Assembly: GCF_029407905.1 (NCBI RefSeq)
Contig: NC_073630.1
Location: 40,201,001-40,265,000 of the forward strand
DNA from: Bubalus kerabau
Taxonomy: Eukaryota > Chordata > Mammalia > Artiodactyla > Bovidae
Direction of reading: 5' to 3'
Length of the DNA stretch: 64,000 nt
The notes under the pieces were generated by a model, which saw nothing but the letters and a program-made list of their open reading frames with translations, ran no database searches and was not told where the DNA came from. Each line of letters begins with the position of its first letter. Within the stretch, counting starts at the first letter, position 1. Shown in pieces: positions 22,476-34,704 of the stretch. The translations under genes and the position numbers were made by a program.

Positions 22476-23829
22476 TTTTTTAATCTGGGTCTGTTCACCC
22501 AAATAATGAGTCTCCCTCCAGCAGTTTGAGTGAGAGGTTGCTCATTTCCTATGCCACTCATACCACAGTCACAGGAAGATGGGTTTGCATTATCTTAGCT
22601 CCCCATTCCCACATCTATTATGTTTCGACATTTTTTTTTCTTTTTTAGTTCTACCAGTTTATTGCTACCAACCCATCTCCCTCTACCCTCATGCATGTGT
22701 GCTCAGGCATGTAACCCCATGGACTACAGCCTGTCAGGCTCCTCTGTCCATGACTTATCCAGGCAAGAAGAGTGGAGTGGGTTGCCATTTCCTTCTCCTT
22801 TAAGGAAATCTTTTCCTTTGAGGCCATTTCCATTTGGCTGTCAGCTTCTAGCCTACTTCATCATCATTATCTACCATCTAATCCATCTATCGTTATCTAC
22901 TGTCTGTCCCCGTTTATCATTGTTATCTACCATCTATCATGGAGATTCATGGCACTGGGCTCACCATCTTCTTATTGTCCCGCTGTGTCTTGCCATCATC
23001 CTGGGTGAGCTCAAAGTCCATGTGGATAAGACACTTGTCACTCTGGCCTCACAGTGCTTTAATCTCCTAATCTCTAATAACCTTTTGCTTTGCTACACTT
23101 TATCCTACACCCAGGGCTACAACCTGTGATTTGTCACTACTAGAGATTTTCCTCCTGTGAAATTCAACATGCCACAATGTGTTCACAGATTTTCATCTGA
23201 TCGGCTCCTTCATTTTCCTCATACCATCAGTTCTCAGCTTGACGAGAACCTCAGTCAGTTATTTCCTCTATTTCCCTCAAAGTTTGGAGCCCCCTCCTGG
23301 TTTGTTTACATTCTCTATCCAATCGATACATGTTGCCAATAAAATACTTCCTTTGCTGTCCCAAGTGCTATTACACATGCATGGTCTCTAGTTTCAGAGG
23401 AATCATGCCCTGCCTGGCAAGACTTTTGTATACCCCAAAATAAAAAATAAAACAGCAAGCCATAATCCTCTCAATTTATGTGTTCTTATTTTCAGTATTA
23501 CCTGTTACTACTTTATTTACTTCTATAAATTCTTCACCCACCTATTCATTCAATATATATTTGAATTCTCATTATGACCAAGGCGCTGGGCTAAATTACA
23601 GAGATAGAATGATGAACACATACACTTTCTGTCAAGAGAAAGCATAGCTTGAAATTAGAATAATTTGGTACCTGCAAAGATTTTTTTTCCTATCTGTATG
23701 TCTTCATTTTATATTTATTTGGCTGAGGTGGTATCTTTTCTCCTTCACATTATGATAATCGAGTTTCTCTCATCTTAAGAAATGAAAACAAATCTCCCTG
23801 GATTCTATTGGCATTTCTATAACCTGCTC
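22476..23829. other. Intergenic, no gene recognised
   Basis: Apart from the SINE fragment at 22692-22801, no family is recognised. The 169-codon open frame at 22620-23129 runs through that SINE and shows no domain, so I do not call it a gene. Short atctaccatctat-like repeats occur near 22865-22940. Confidence 0.4.
22692..22801 (-). mobile_element. Bov-A SINE fragment
   Basis: Reverse-complement Bov-A unit: aaccccatggactacagcct, then ggcaagaagagtggagtggg, then ttgccatttccttctcc at its 5' end. It lacks the tRNA-like head. Confidence 0.8.
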
Positions 23830-25010
23830 CATCTTTTTCCTTCCCCCTCATAGCCAGTCTTCTTGGAAAAGTGATCTGTGCCATCTCCATATTCTTACCT
23901 TCAATTAGAGCCTCAGTCTACTGCAGTGCAGCTTTCATATCCACCCCTCCACCAAAACTACTCACTAAGCTCGTTGATGAGTTATTTTGCTGCCAAATCC
24001 AATACACTTGCCTTGGCCCTTATTTTATGTCATTATAGCATTCTAGACCATGGACTCCTCCCTTTTTGAAATTTCTCCTTTTCTTCTCTTGACTTTATTC
24101 TTTCTTCATATTCCTCTTCTCTAAATGTCCTTTTCAGGCTCTTTCATGGGCAACTCTTCCTCAACCAACATTTTATATTTTGAAGTTGCATCTTAGGATC
24201 TCTTTGTTTTTGCCATTCCCATGTCTTCAGTTTCCATCTGTGGGATTAAAATTTTAAGATACAGCCCAGATCTGTCTCCTACCAGGTACCTATTCCTTAC
24301 CAAGTTGCTCTGTTTGCAAGTTCAATTGGTGCCTCAGACCCCACAAGCTGGAAAGAACCTTAACATTCCACTCAGCCTTGTTCTCTCTTGCAGGTCCTGT
24401 ATCAGTGAATGGTGCCATCATCCTTGGAATCATTCTAAAGCTCTTCCTCTCCTTTATCCTTGGCTTTCCATTTTCTCAACAAATCAATACAGTTTTAACT
24501 CCTTAACATCACTTAAATATGTTTTCCCTTCCTTTTTATTCCCAGATAATTACCATTTTCCACCTAGATAACTGCAATACTCTCCTAAATGATTTTCCCC
24601 TCTCTGGTCTTCCAGAATCTAATTTGTGCAGAGAATATCTTTATGAAATGCAAATTTGACTGCGTCTTGTCCTTCCCTGTTAACATTCAGTGATACCCTA
24701 TTGCTGCCAGCATAAAGTCCAAATTCCTTACCTCTCCCGCACCCCCTTTTACTCTTCCTTCACAGGGTGCTGTCAGCCATCGCGTCTCTCTTTGCATACC
24801 TTCTTTCCTCTGCTGGGAAACCGCACCCCTCACACCATGCCCGTCCTGCCTGACATGCACTCAGCCTTTGGGAGCCGGCTCAGCGCTGCCACCTCTTCAA
24901 CAGGCCTGCTTGCTTTCTCTGTGCCTGGGCTAACTTTTCTTCATATCAGTATCATCCTAACTCTTTGATTTTACATTTATTGTATTGATTGTAATACTCT
25001 GAGAACCTGT
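23830..25010 (+). mobile_element. Ancient L2 LINE, about 1.2 kb
   Basis: A degenerate L2 in sense orientation. The RT region lies around 23940-24110 (gctgccaaatccaatacact, then ccatggactcctcccttt). The later part at 24560-24730 holds gataactgcaatactctcc and cagcataaagtccaaattcc. It is strongly diverged with many frame breaks. Confidence 0.6.
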
Positions 25011-25086
25011 TTCTTCTACTCTTCTACTTTCCCATTTGACATCACCATCATCTTCATTACCTCCACCATAGTTTGGCCCCAGGTAA

Positions 25087-26617
25087 ATAGCAGGGAGGGA
25101 ACATAGCTCCATCCATCAAGAGAAAATTGGATTAAAGATTTACTGAGCACAGCCCCGCCCACCAGAACAGGACCCAGTTTCCCCCTCAGTCAGTCTCTCC
25201 CACCAGAAACCTTCCATAAGCCTCTTATCCTTTTCCATCAGAGGGCAGACAGACTGAAAAAAACAATCACAGGAAACTAACCAATCTGATCACATGGACC
25301 ACAGCCTTGTCTAACTCAATGAAACTACAAGCCATGCCCTGTAGGGCCACCCAAGACTGACAGGTCATGGTGGAGAGTTCTGACAAAACATGGTCCACTA
25401 GAGAAGGGAATGGCAAACCACTTCAGTATTCTTGCCTTGAGAACCGCATGAACAGTATGAAAAGGCAAAAAGATAGGATACTGAAAGAGAAACTCCCCAG
25501 GTCAGTAGGGGCCCAATATGCTACTAGAGATCAGTGGAGAAATAACTCCAGAAAGAATGAAGAGACAGGGCCAAAGCAACAACACCACCTAGTTGTGGAT
25601 GTGACTGGTGATGGAAGCAAGGTCTGGTGCTGTAAAGAGCACTACTGCATAGGAACCTGGAATGTCAGGTCCATGAATCAAGGCAAATTGGAAGTGGTCA
25701 AACAGGAGAAGGCAATGGCAGCCCACTCCAGTACTCGTGCCTGGAAAATCCCATGGACGGAGGAGCCTGGTAGGCTGCAGTCCATGGGGTTGCTAAGAGT
25801 CGGACACGACTGAGTGACTTCACTTTGAATTTTTACTTTCATGCATTGGAGGAGGAAATGGCAACCCACTCCACTGTTCTTGCCTGGAGAATCCCATGCA
25901 CAGAGGAGCCTGGTGGGCTGCCGTCTTTGGGGTCGCACAGAGTTGGACAAAACTGAAGCGACTTAGCAGTAGCAGCAGTAGCAAACAGGAGATGGCAATA
26001 GTGAACGTTGACATTTTAGGAATTAATGAACTAAAATGGACTGGAATGGGTGAATTTAACAGAGATAACCATGATATCTATTACTGCGGGCAAGAATCCT
26101 TTAGAAGAAATAGAGTAGCCATCATAGTCAACAAAAGAGTCCAAAAAGTAGTACTTGGATGCAATCTCAAGAACGACAGAATGATCTCTGTTCGTTTTCT
26201 AGGCAAACCATTAAATATCACAGTAATCCAAGTCTATGCCTGACCAGTAATGCTGAAAAGCTGAAGTTGAATGGTTCTTTGAAGACCTACCAGAACTTCT
26301 AGAACTAATACCCAATAAAGATGTCCTTTTCACTATAGGGTACTGGAATGCAAAAGTAGGAACACATAAAATACCTGGAGTAGCAGGCAAATTTGGCCTT
26401 AGAGTAGAGAATGAAGCAGGGCAAAGGCTAATACAGTTTTGCCAAGAGAAGGTACTGGTCATAGCAAACACCCTCTTCCAACAACACAAGAGAAGACTCT
26501 ACCCATGAACATCACCAGATGATCAATACCGAAATCACATTGATTACATTTTTTTCAGCCAAAGATGGAGAAGCTCTATACAGTCAACAAAAACAACACC
26601 AGGAGCTGACTGTGGCT
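25087..26617 (+). mobile_element. BovB host element, segment 1 (5' UTR and endonuclease)
   Basis: The first third of a nearly full-length BovB. Leader sequence is followed by the endonuclease region: GTWNVRSMNQGKLEVV near 25650, interrupted by a SINE, then VNVDILGINELKWTG from about 26000. A frameshift and stops (a TGA directly after VIQVYA at about 26243) break the frame. It ends just before the RT domain at 26617, where an inverted BovB begins; the element resumes at 28777 with about 65 bp of consensus missing. Confidence 0.85.
25708..25981 (+). mobile_element. Bov-A2 SINE inside BovB endonuclease region
   Basis: Two Bov-A units in tandem ending in an (AGC/AGT)n stretch. Direct repeats caaacagga at about 25699-25707 and 25982-25990 are target-site duplications. 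It splits the BovB endonuclease frame just after the GKLEVV block. Confidence 0.9.
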
Positions 26618-28776
26618 CAAATCAGTTCAGTTAGTTCAATCGCTCAGTTGTTTCCGACTCTTTGTGATGCCATGGACTGCAGTATGCCAGGCCTCCTTGC
26701 CCATCACCAGCTCCCAGAGTTTACCCAAATTCATGTCCATTGAGTCAGTGATGCCATCTAACCATCTCATCCTTTGTCATCCCCTTCTCCTCCTGCCTTC
26801 AATTGTTCCCAGCATCAAGGTCTTTTCAGATATGTCAGCTCTTCGCATCAGGTGGCCAAAGTATTGGAGTTTCATCTTCAACATCAGTCCTTCCATGAAC
26901 ACCCAGGACTGATCTCCTTTAGGATGGACTGGTTGGATCTCCTTGCAGTCCAAGGGACTCTCAAAAATCTTCTCCAACAGCACAGTTCAAAAGCATCAAT
27001 TTTTCAGCTCTCAGCTTTCTTTATAGGCCAACTCTTACACCCATACATAACTACTAAAAAACCATAGCCTTGACTAGATGGACCTTTGTTGGCAAAGTAA
27101 TGTCTCCTTAATATGCTGTCTGGGTTGGTCATAACTTTCCTTCGAAGGAGTAAGCATCTTTTGATTTCAAGGCTGCAGTCACCATCTGCACTGATTTTGG
27201 AACCCCCAAAAATAAAGTCAGCCACTGTTTCCACTGTTTCCCCATCTATTTGCTATAAACTGATGGGACCAGATGCCATGATGTTAGTTTTCTGAATGTT
27301 GAGTTTTAAGCCAGCTTTTTCACTCTTCTCTTTCACTTTCATCAAGAGGCTCTTTCATTCCTCTTCACTTTCTGCCATAAGGGTGTTGTCATCTGCATAT
27401 CTGAGGTTATTGATATTTCTCCTGGCAATCTTGATTCCAGCTTGTGCTTCATCCAGCCCAGCATTTCTCATGATGTACTCAAGTGAAATAAGCAGGATGA
27501 CAATATACAGCCTTGACGTACTCCTTTTTCTATTTGGAACCAGTCTGTTCCATGTCCAGTTCTAACTGTTGCTTCCTGACTTGCATACATATTTCTCAAG
27601 AGGCAGGTCAGGTGGTCTGGTATTCCCATCTCTTTCAGAATTTTCCACAGTATATTGGGATCCACACAGTCAGAGGCTTTGGCATAGTCAATAAAGCAGA
27701 AATAGATGTGTTTCTGGAACTCTCTTGCTTTTTTGATGATCCAGTGGATGTTGGCAATTTGATCTCTGGTTCCTCTGCCTTTTCTAAAACTAGCTTGAAC
27801 ATCTGGAAGTTAACGGTTCACATACTTCTGAAGCCTAGCTTGGAGAATTTTGAGCATACTTTACTAGTGTGTGAGATTAGTGCAATTGTGTGGTAGTTTG
27901 AGCATTTTTTGGCATTGCCTTTCTTTGGGATTGAAATGATCCTGTGATCACTGCTGAGTTTTCCAAATTTGCTGCCATATTGGGTGCAGCACTTTCACAG
28001 CATCATCTTTCAGGATTTGAAATAGCTCAATTGGAATTCCATCACCTCCACTAGCTTTGTTTGTAGTGATGCTTCCTAAGGCCCACCTGACTTCACATTC
28101 CAGGATGTCTGACTCTAGGTGAGTGATCACACCATCGTGATTATCTGGGTCATGAATATCTTTTTTGTACAGTTCTTCTGTGTATTCTTGCCACCTCTTC
28201 TTAATATCTTCTGCTTCTGTTAGGTCTGTACCATTTCTGTCCTTTATCGAGCCCATTTTTGCATGAAATGTTCCCTTGGTATCTCTGATTTTCTTGAAGA
28301 CATCTCTAGTCTTTCCCATTCTATTGTTTTCCTCTGTTTGCACTGATCACTTAGGAAGGCTTTCTTATCTCTCTTTGCTATTCTTTGGAGCTCTGCATTC
28401 AAATGGGTATGCTGCTGCTGCTAAGTCACTTCAATCGTATCCGACTCTGTGCGACCCCATAGACGGCAGCCCACCAGGCGCCCCCTCTCCCCGTCCCTGG
28501 GATTCTCCAGGCAAGGACACTGGAGTGGGTTGCCATTTCCTCCTCCAATCAAATGGGTATATCTTTCCTTTTCTCCTTTGTTTTTCGCTTCTCTTCTTTT
28601 CACAGCTATTTGTAAGGCCTCCTCAGACAGCCATTTTTCATTTGTTTTTCTTGGGGATTGTCTTGCCCCCTGTCTCCTGTACAATGTCACAAACTTCCGT
28701 CCATAGTTTATCAGGCACTCTGTCTATGAGATCTAGTCCTTTAAATCTATTTCTCACTTCCACCATATAATCATTG
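26618..28776 (-). mobile_element. Inverted BovB inserted in the host BovB
   Basis: A second BovB in reverse orientation. Its 3' tail (ttcagttagttcaatcgctc complement) lies at 26618 and it is 5' truncated near 28776, upstream of the RT domain. Frames on the minus strand hold RT pieces (for example 28343-27948 and 27665-27468) but are broken by many stops and frameshifts. It contains a SINE at 28411-28548. The right edge reads tgctcagat and the left flank tggctcaaat, a possible eroded target-site duplication. Confidence 0.85.
28411..28548 (-). mobile_element. Bov-A SINE with 12-bp TSD inside inverted BovB
   Basis: Reverse-oriented unit with a (GCT)n tail complement at its left end. Perfect direct repeats tcaaatgggtat at 28399-28410 and 28549-28560 define the insertion. 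Confidence 0.93.
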
Positions 28777-29932
28777 CTCAGATGACCTAAGTCAAATTCC
28801 TCATGATTATACAGTAGAAGTGAGAAATAGATTCAAGGGATTAGATATGATAGACAGAGTGCCTGAAGAACTATGGATGGAAGTTCGTGACATTGTACAG
28901 AAGGCAGGAATCAAGGCCATTCCCAAGAGAAAGAAAGCAAAAAGGCAAAAGGGGTGTCTGAGGAGCCCTCAGACAAGGGCTGACAAAGAAGAGAAAGGAA
29001 AGGCAAGGGAGAAAAGGAAAGATGTACTCATTTGAGTGCAGGGTTCCAAAGAATAGCAAGGAGAGATAAGAAAGCCTTCTTGGTGATCAGTGCAAAGACA
29101 TAGAGGAAAACAACAGAATGGGAAAGACTAGAAAATTAGAGATACCAAGAAAATAAGAGATACCAAGGGAACATTTCATGCAAAGGTGGGCACAATAAAG
29201 GACAGATATGGTATGGACTTAACAGAAGCAGAAGCCATTAAGAAGAGGTGGCAAGAATACACAGAAGAAACGTAACAAAAAAGATCTTCATGACCCAGAT
29301 AATCACGATGGTGTGATCACTCACCTAGAGCCAGACATCCTGGAATGTGAAATCAAGTGGGCCTTACGCATCACTACATACAAAGCTAGTGGAGGTGATG
29401 GATTTCCAGTTGAGCTCTTTCAAATACTAAAAGATGATCCTGTGAAACTGCTGCACTCAATATGCCAGCAAGTTTTGAAAACTTGGCAGTGATCACAGAA
29501 AGGCAAGGCCAAAGAATGCTCAAACTACTGCACAGTTGCCCTCATCTCACATACTAACAAAGTAATGCTCAAAATTCTCCAAGCCAGGCTTCAGCAGTAT
29601 GTGAACTGTGAACTTTCAGATGTCCAAGCTAGTTTTAGAAAAGGCGGAGGAACCAGAGATCAAATTGCCCACATCCGCTGGATCATCAAAAAGCAAGAGA
29701 GTTCCAGAAAAACATTTACTTCTGCTTTATTGACTATACCAAAGCCTTTGACTGTGTGAATCACAAAAAACTGTGGAAAATTCTGAAAGAGATGGGAATA
29801 CCAGACCACCTGACCTGTCTCTTGAGATATCTGAATGCAAGTCAGGAAGCAACAGTTAGAAGTGTACATGGAACAATAGACTGGTTCCAAATAGGGAAAG
29901 GAGTATGTCAAGGCAGTATATTTTCACCCTAG
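28777..29932 (+). mobile_element. BovB host element, segment 2 (linker and RT N-terminal half)
   Basis: Continues the plus-oriented BovB from the VEVRNRFKGLD block through the RT fingers and palm (degenerate S-F-R-K-G-G-G-T-R-D-Q-I, D-Y-T-K-A-F-D-C-V-like, then WFQIGKGV) to tattttcaccct at 29932. Several stops and frameshifts are present. The element coordinate at its end lies about 12 bp before the coordinate at which segment 3 begins at 31680, which supports one interrupted element. Confidence 0.8.
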
Positions 29933-31679
29933 CTTGGAGAATTTTGAGGATTACTTTACTACGTGTGAGATGAGTGCAATTGTTCGGTAGTTTGAGCATT
30001 CTTTGGCATTGCCTTTCTTTGGGATTGGAATGAAAAGTGACATTTTCCAGTCCTATGGCCACTGCTGAGTTTTCCAAATTTGCTGACATATAGAGTGCAG
30101 CACTTTCACAGCAGCATCTTTCAGGATTTGAAATAGCTCAACTGGAATTCCATCACCCCCACTAGCTTTGTTTGTAGTAATGCTTCCTAAGTCCCACTTG
30201 ACTTCACATTCCAGGATGTCTGGCTCTAGGTGAGTGATCACACCATCATGATTGTCTGGCTCGTGAAGATTTTTTGGGTACAGTTCTTCTGTGTATTCTT
30301 GCCACCTTTTCTTAATATCTTCTGCTTCTGTTGGGTCCCTACCATTTCTGTCCTTTATTGAGTCCATCTTTGCATGAAATGTTCCCTTGGTATCTTCAAT
30401 TTTCTTGAAGAGATCTGTAGTCTTTCCCATTCTGTTGTTTTCCTCTGTTTCTTTGCATTGATCGCTAAGGAAGGCTTTCTTATCTCTCCTTGCTATTCTT
30501 TGGAACTCTGCATTCAGATGCTTATATCTTTCCTTTTCTCCTTTGCTTTTCACTTCTCTTCTTTTCACAGCTATTTGTAAGGCCTCCCCCAGACAGCCAT
30601 TTTGCTTTTTTGCATTTCTTTTTCTTGGGAATGGTCTTGATTCCTGTCTCCTGTACAATGTCACAAAGTTCTGTCCATAGTTCATCATGAACTCTATGAG
30701 ATCTAGTCCCTTAAATCTATTTCTCACTTCCACTGTATAGTCATAAGGGATTTGATTTAGGTCATACCTGAATGGTCTAGTGGTTTTCTCCACTTTCTTC
30801 AATTTAAGTCTGAATTTGGCATTAAGGATTTCATGATCTGAGCCACATTCAGCTCCCGGTCTTATTTTTACTGACTATATAGAGCTTCTCCATCTTTGGC
30901 TGCAAAGAATATAATCAATCTGATTTTGGTGTCAACCATCTGATGATGTCCATGTGTAGAGTCTTGTGTTGTTGGAAGAGGGTGTTTGCTTTGACCAGTG
31001 TGTTCTCTTGACTGAACTCTATTTTAGCCTTTGCCCTGCTTCATTCTGTACTCCAAGGCCAAATTTGCCTCTTACTCCAGGTGTTTCTTGACTTCTTTTG
31101 CATTCCAGTCCCCTATAGTGAAAACGACATCTTTTTTTGGGTGTTAGTTCTAGGAGGTCTTGTAGGTCTTCAAAGAACTGTTCCACTTCAGCTTCTTCAA
31201 CATTACTAGTTGGGGCATAGACTTGAATTACCCTGATATTGAATGGTTTGCCTTGGAAACGAACAGAGATCATTCTGTTGTGTTTGAAATTGCATCCATG
31301 TACTGCATTTTGGACTCTTTTGTTGACTATGATGGCTACTCCATTTCTTCTAAGGGATTCCTGCCCACGGTAGTAGATATAATGGTCATCTGAGTTAAAT
31401 TCACCCATTCCAGTCCATCTTAGTTTGCTGATTTCTAGAATGTCGACATTCACTCTTGTCATCTCCTGTTTGATCACTTCCAATTTGTCTTGATTCATGG
31501 ATCTAACATTCCAGGTTCCTATGGAATATTGCTCTTTACAGCATCGAACCTTGCTTCTATCACCAGTCCCATCCACAATTGGGTGTTGTTTTTGCTTTGG
31601 CTCCATCCCTTCATTCTTTCTGGAGTTATTTCTCCACTGATCTCCAGTAGTATATTGGGCATCTACCGACCAGGGGCAG
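29933..31679 (-). mobile_element. Inverted BovB 5' segment lacking a 3' end
   Basis: Reverse-oriented BovB from leader sequence (right edge, near 31679) through endonuclease to just before the RT domain (left edge, complement of ctccaagct). Minus-strand frames are long: the endonuclease region within 31705-31019 and a 249-codon linker frame at 30802-30053. One position reads ILEISKLRW where the segment-1 copy has ILGINELKW, so the putative catalytic Glu is Lys. It has no 3' tail, which is unusual for a retrotransposed copy; it may be an inverted 5' part or a secondary rearrangement. Confidence 0.8.
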
Positions 31680-32556
31680 TTATATGCAGAGTACATCATG
31701 AGTAACGCTGGGCTGGAGGAAGCACCAGCTAGAATCAAGATTGCCAGGTGAAATATCAATAACCTCAGATAAGCATTTGACACCACCCTTATGGCAGAAA
31801 GTGAAGAGGAACTAAAGAGTGTCTTGATGAAAGTGAAAGAGCAGAGTGAAAAAGTTGGCTTAAAGCTCAATATGCAGAAAATGAAGATCATGGCATCCAG
31901 TCCCATCACTTCATGGCAAATAGATGGGGAAACAGTGGAAATAGTGGCTAACTTTATTTTTCTGGGCTCCAAAATCACTTCAGATGGTGACTGCAGCCAT
32001 GAAGTTAAAAGACGCTTACTCCTTGGAAGGAAAGTTATGTCCAACCTGGACAGCATATTAAAAAGCAGAGACATTACTTTGCCAACAAAGGTCCGTCTAG
32101 TCAAGGTTATGGTTTTTCCAGTGGTCATGTATGGATGTGAGAGTTGGACTATAAAGAAAGCTGAGCGCCGAAGAATTGATGCTTTTGAACTGTGATGTTG
32201 GAGAAGACTCTTGAGAGTCCCTTGGACTGCCAGGAGATCCAACCAGTCCATCCTAAAGGAGATTGGTCCTGGGTGTTCATTGGAAGGACTGACGCTGCAG
32301 CTGAAACTCCAATACTTGGCCATCTGATGCGAAGAGCTGACTCATTTGAAAAGACTCTGATGCTGGGAGGGATTGGGGGCAGGAGGAGAAGGGGACGACA
32401 GAGGATGAGATGGCTGGATGGCATCACTGACTCAATGGACATGAGTTTGGGTAAACTCTGGGAGTTGGTGATGGACAGGGAGTCCTGGCATGCTGCGGTG
32501 CATGGGGTCGCAGAGTCGGACACAACTGAGCGACTGAACTGAGCTGAACTGCTCTG
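31680..32556 (+). mobile_element. BovB host element, segment 3 (RT C-terminal half and 3' end)
   Basis: Resumes at Y-A-E-Y-I-M and runs to the BovB 3' tail (gaactgagctgaactg) at about 32556. The catalytic YADD is destroyed: the codons there read stop-A-F-D. A TGA at 32193-32195 follows the DAFEL block, and a frameshift lies near 32315. It is clearly inactive. Confidence 0.85.
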
Positions 32557-32767
32557 AACAGGTTGTTTCGTCATAAGCAGTATACCAGTGCCGTTTTTCT
32601 TAGACCTTTTATTGATGTGTAGTTGATTTACAGTACTGTGTTAACTTCAGGTGTACAGCATAGTGATGTCAGGTTTTTTTTCCTATTATAGCCATTATAG
32701 GTTATTATGAGATTTTGAACAGAATTCCCTATGATAGACAGTAAATCTTTGTTTTTTATTCATGTAT

Positions 32768-32968
32768 AGTGTTAATTGCTCAGTTGTGTTTAACTCTTTG
32801 TGACCCAATGGACTGTAGCCCGCACGCCAGGCTCTTCTGTTCATGGAATTCTCCAGGGAAGAATACTGGAGTGGATAGCCATTCTGTTCTCCAAAGGATC
32901 TTCTTGACCCAGGTGTGGAACCCAGGTCTCCTGCATTTCAGGCAGACTCTTTACCATCTGAGCCAGCA
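32768..32968 (-). mobile_element. Bov-tA SINE in L1 3' region
   Basis: Reverse-oriented Bov-A unit and tRNA-like head (gaacccaggtctcctgca and accatctgagccagca complements of the B and A boxes). Confidence 0.88.
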
Positions 32969-33008
32969 CGGACGCTATGTATACACTATACATGTACACT
33001 TGATGTTT

Positions 33009-33842
33009 CAGTTCAGTTCAGTTCAGTCGCTCAGTTGTGTCTGACTCTTTGTGACCCCATGAATCGCAGCAAGCCAGGCTTCCCTGTCCATCACCAACTC
33101 CTGGAGTTCACTCAGACTTAGGTCCATCAAGTCAGTGATACCATCCAGCCATCTCATCCTCTGTCATCCCCTTCTCCTCCTGCCCCCAATCCCTACCAGC
33201 ATCAGAGTCTTTTCAAATGAGTCAACTCTTCACATGAGGTGGCCAAAGTATTGGAGTTTCAGCTTTAGCATCATTCCTTCCAGAGAAATCCCAGGGCTGA
33301 TCTCCTTCAGAATGGACTGATTGGATCTCCTTGCAGTCCAAGGGACTCTCAAGAGTCTTCTCCAACACCACTGTTCAAAAGCATCAATTCTTCGGCACTC
33401 AGTTTTCTTCACAGCCCAACTCTCACATCCATACATGACTACAGGAAAAACCATAGCCTTGACTAGACGGATCTTTGTTGGCAAAGTAACGTCTCTGCTT
33501 TTGAATATGCTATCTAGGTTGGTCATAACTTTCCTTCCAAGGAGTAAGCGTCTTTTAATTTCATGGCTGCAGTCACCATCTGCAGGGATTTTGGAGCCCC
33601 CCAAAAATGAAGTCTGTCACTGTTTCCACTGTTTCCCCATCTATTTGCCATGAAGTGATGGGACCAGATGCCATGATCTTCGTTTTCTGAATTCTGAGTT
33701 TTAAGCCAACTTTTTCACTCTCCTCTTTCACTTTCATCAAGAGGCTCTTTAGTTCTTCTTCACCTTCTGCCATAGGGGTGGTGTCATCTGCATATCTGAG
33801 GTTATTGATATTTCTCCCGGCAATCTTGATTCCAGCTTGTGT
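33009..33842 (-). mobile_element. 5'-truncated BovB (3' part) in L1
   Basis: Begins with ttcagttcagttcagttcag (tail complement) and is truncated just beyond cacaagctggaatcaag in element sense. The minus frame 33604-33230 encodes the region after the YADD. The YADD region lies near 33785-33800 as tctgcatatctgagg complement. Inserted in the old L1. Confidence 0.92.
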
Positions 33843-34599
33843 AGTAGTTTGTTAATTCCGTCCTCCTGATTTGTCCCTCCCACTCTCCTCTCTCCACTTT
33901 GGTGACCATACATTTGTGTTCTGAGTTTGTTTGTTTTGTATAAAGACTCATTTGTATTGTTTTTTAGATTTACCTGTACCCGATACTATAAAATATTCAT
34001 CTTTCTTTCTCTGACTTACTTCATTAAGTATAATTTTTCTGCCCATTTTTTGATTGGATTGTTTGTTTTCTCCATATTAAGTTGCATGGGCTGTTTGTGT
34101 ATGTTAGATATTAACCCCTTGTCAGTCACATAATTTACATATATCCTTCCATTGCTCAGATTATTTTTTGTTTTGTTTATAGTTTCCTTTGCTGTGCAAA
34201 AGTTTTTAAATTTGAGGAAGGCCTCTATCTGTGAACTTCCCATTTAGATCTGCTTTTGTTTGCATCCTATAAATTTAGTAAGGTTGTGTTTTCATTTGTC
34301 TCAAGATATTTTCTGGTATCTTTGATTTTATCTTTGACCCATAGCTTTTGTAGTAGCATGTTATTTAGTCTGCATGTGTTCATTCTTTTCCTTTTTTTGG
34401 TCCCTGTGGTTGATTTCCAATTTCATGCTGTTGTTATCAAAAAAGATGTTTGAAGTAATTTCTGTTCCTTTACATTTGTTGAGGCTTATTTTGTGACCTA
34501 CTGTGTGCTCTATCCCAGAGAAAGATCCATATGCACTTGAAAAGAATCTATTATTTTTGTTTTTGATTCTCTCTTTTTTTTTTTTTTTTTTTTGGATGT

Positions 34600-34704
34600 A
34601 GCATCCTCTGCTGCTGCTGCTGAGTCACTTCAGTCGTGTCCGACTCTGTGCGACCCCATAGACGGCAGCCCACCAGGCTCCCCCATCCCTGGGATTCTCC
34701 AGGT
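34600..34704 (-). mobile_element. Bov-A SINE fragment in L1
   Basis: (CTG)n tail complement, then tcacttcagtcgtgtccgac to gggattctccagg. It is shortened at its 5' end and preceded by a T-run at 34571-34592. No clear target-site duplication. Confidence 0.82.

Noticed and set aside
22620..23129. 169-codon open frame
   Set aside because: Runs through a reversed SINE and unique sequence with no protein signature.
31019..32323. 434-codon frame as a novel protein
   Set aside because: It joins antisense RT to sense endonuclease across an inversion joint of BovB pieces; kept only as a structural finding.
32768..33842. Single composite SINE-BovB element
   Set aside because: The SINE and the BovB are separated by L1 sequence (32969-33008), so they are two independent insertions.
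34600..34625. (CTG)n tracts as disease-type triplet repeats
   Set aside because: Short AGC/GCT runs here and at 28411, 44800 and 52604 are the tails of Bov-A SINEs.
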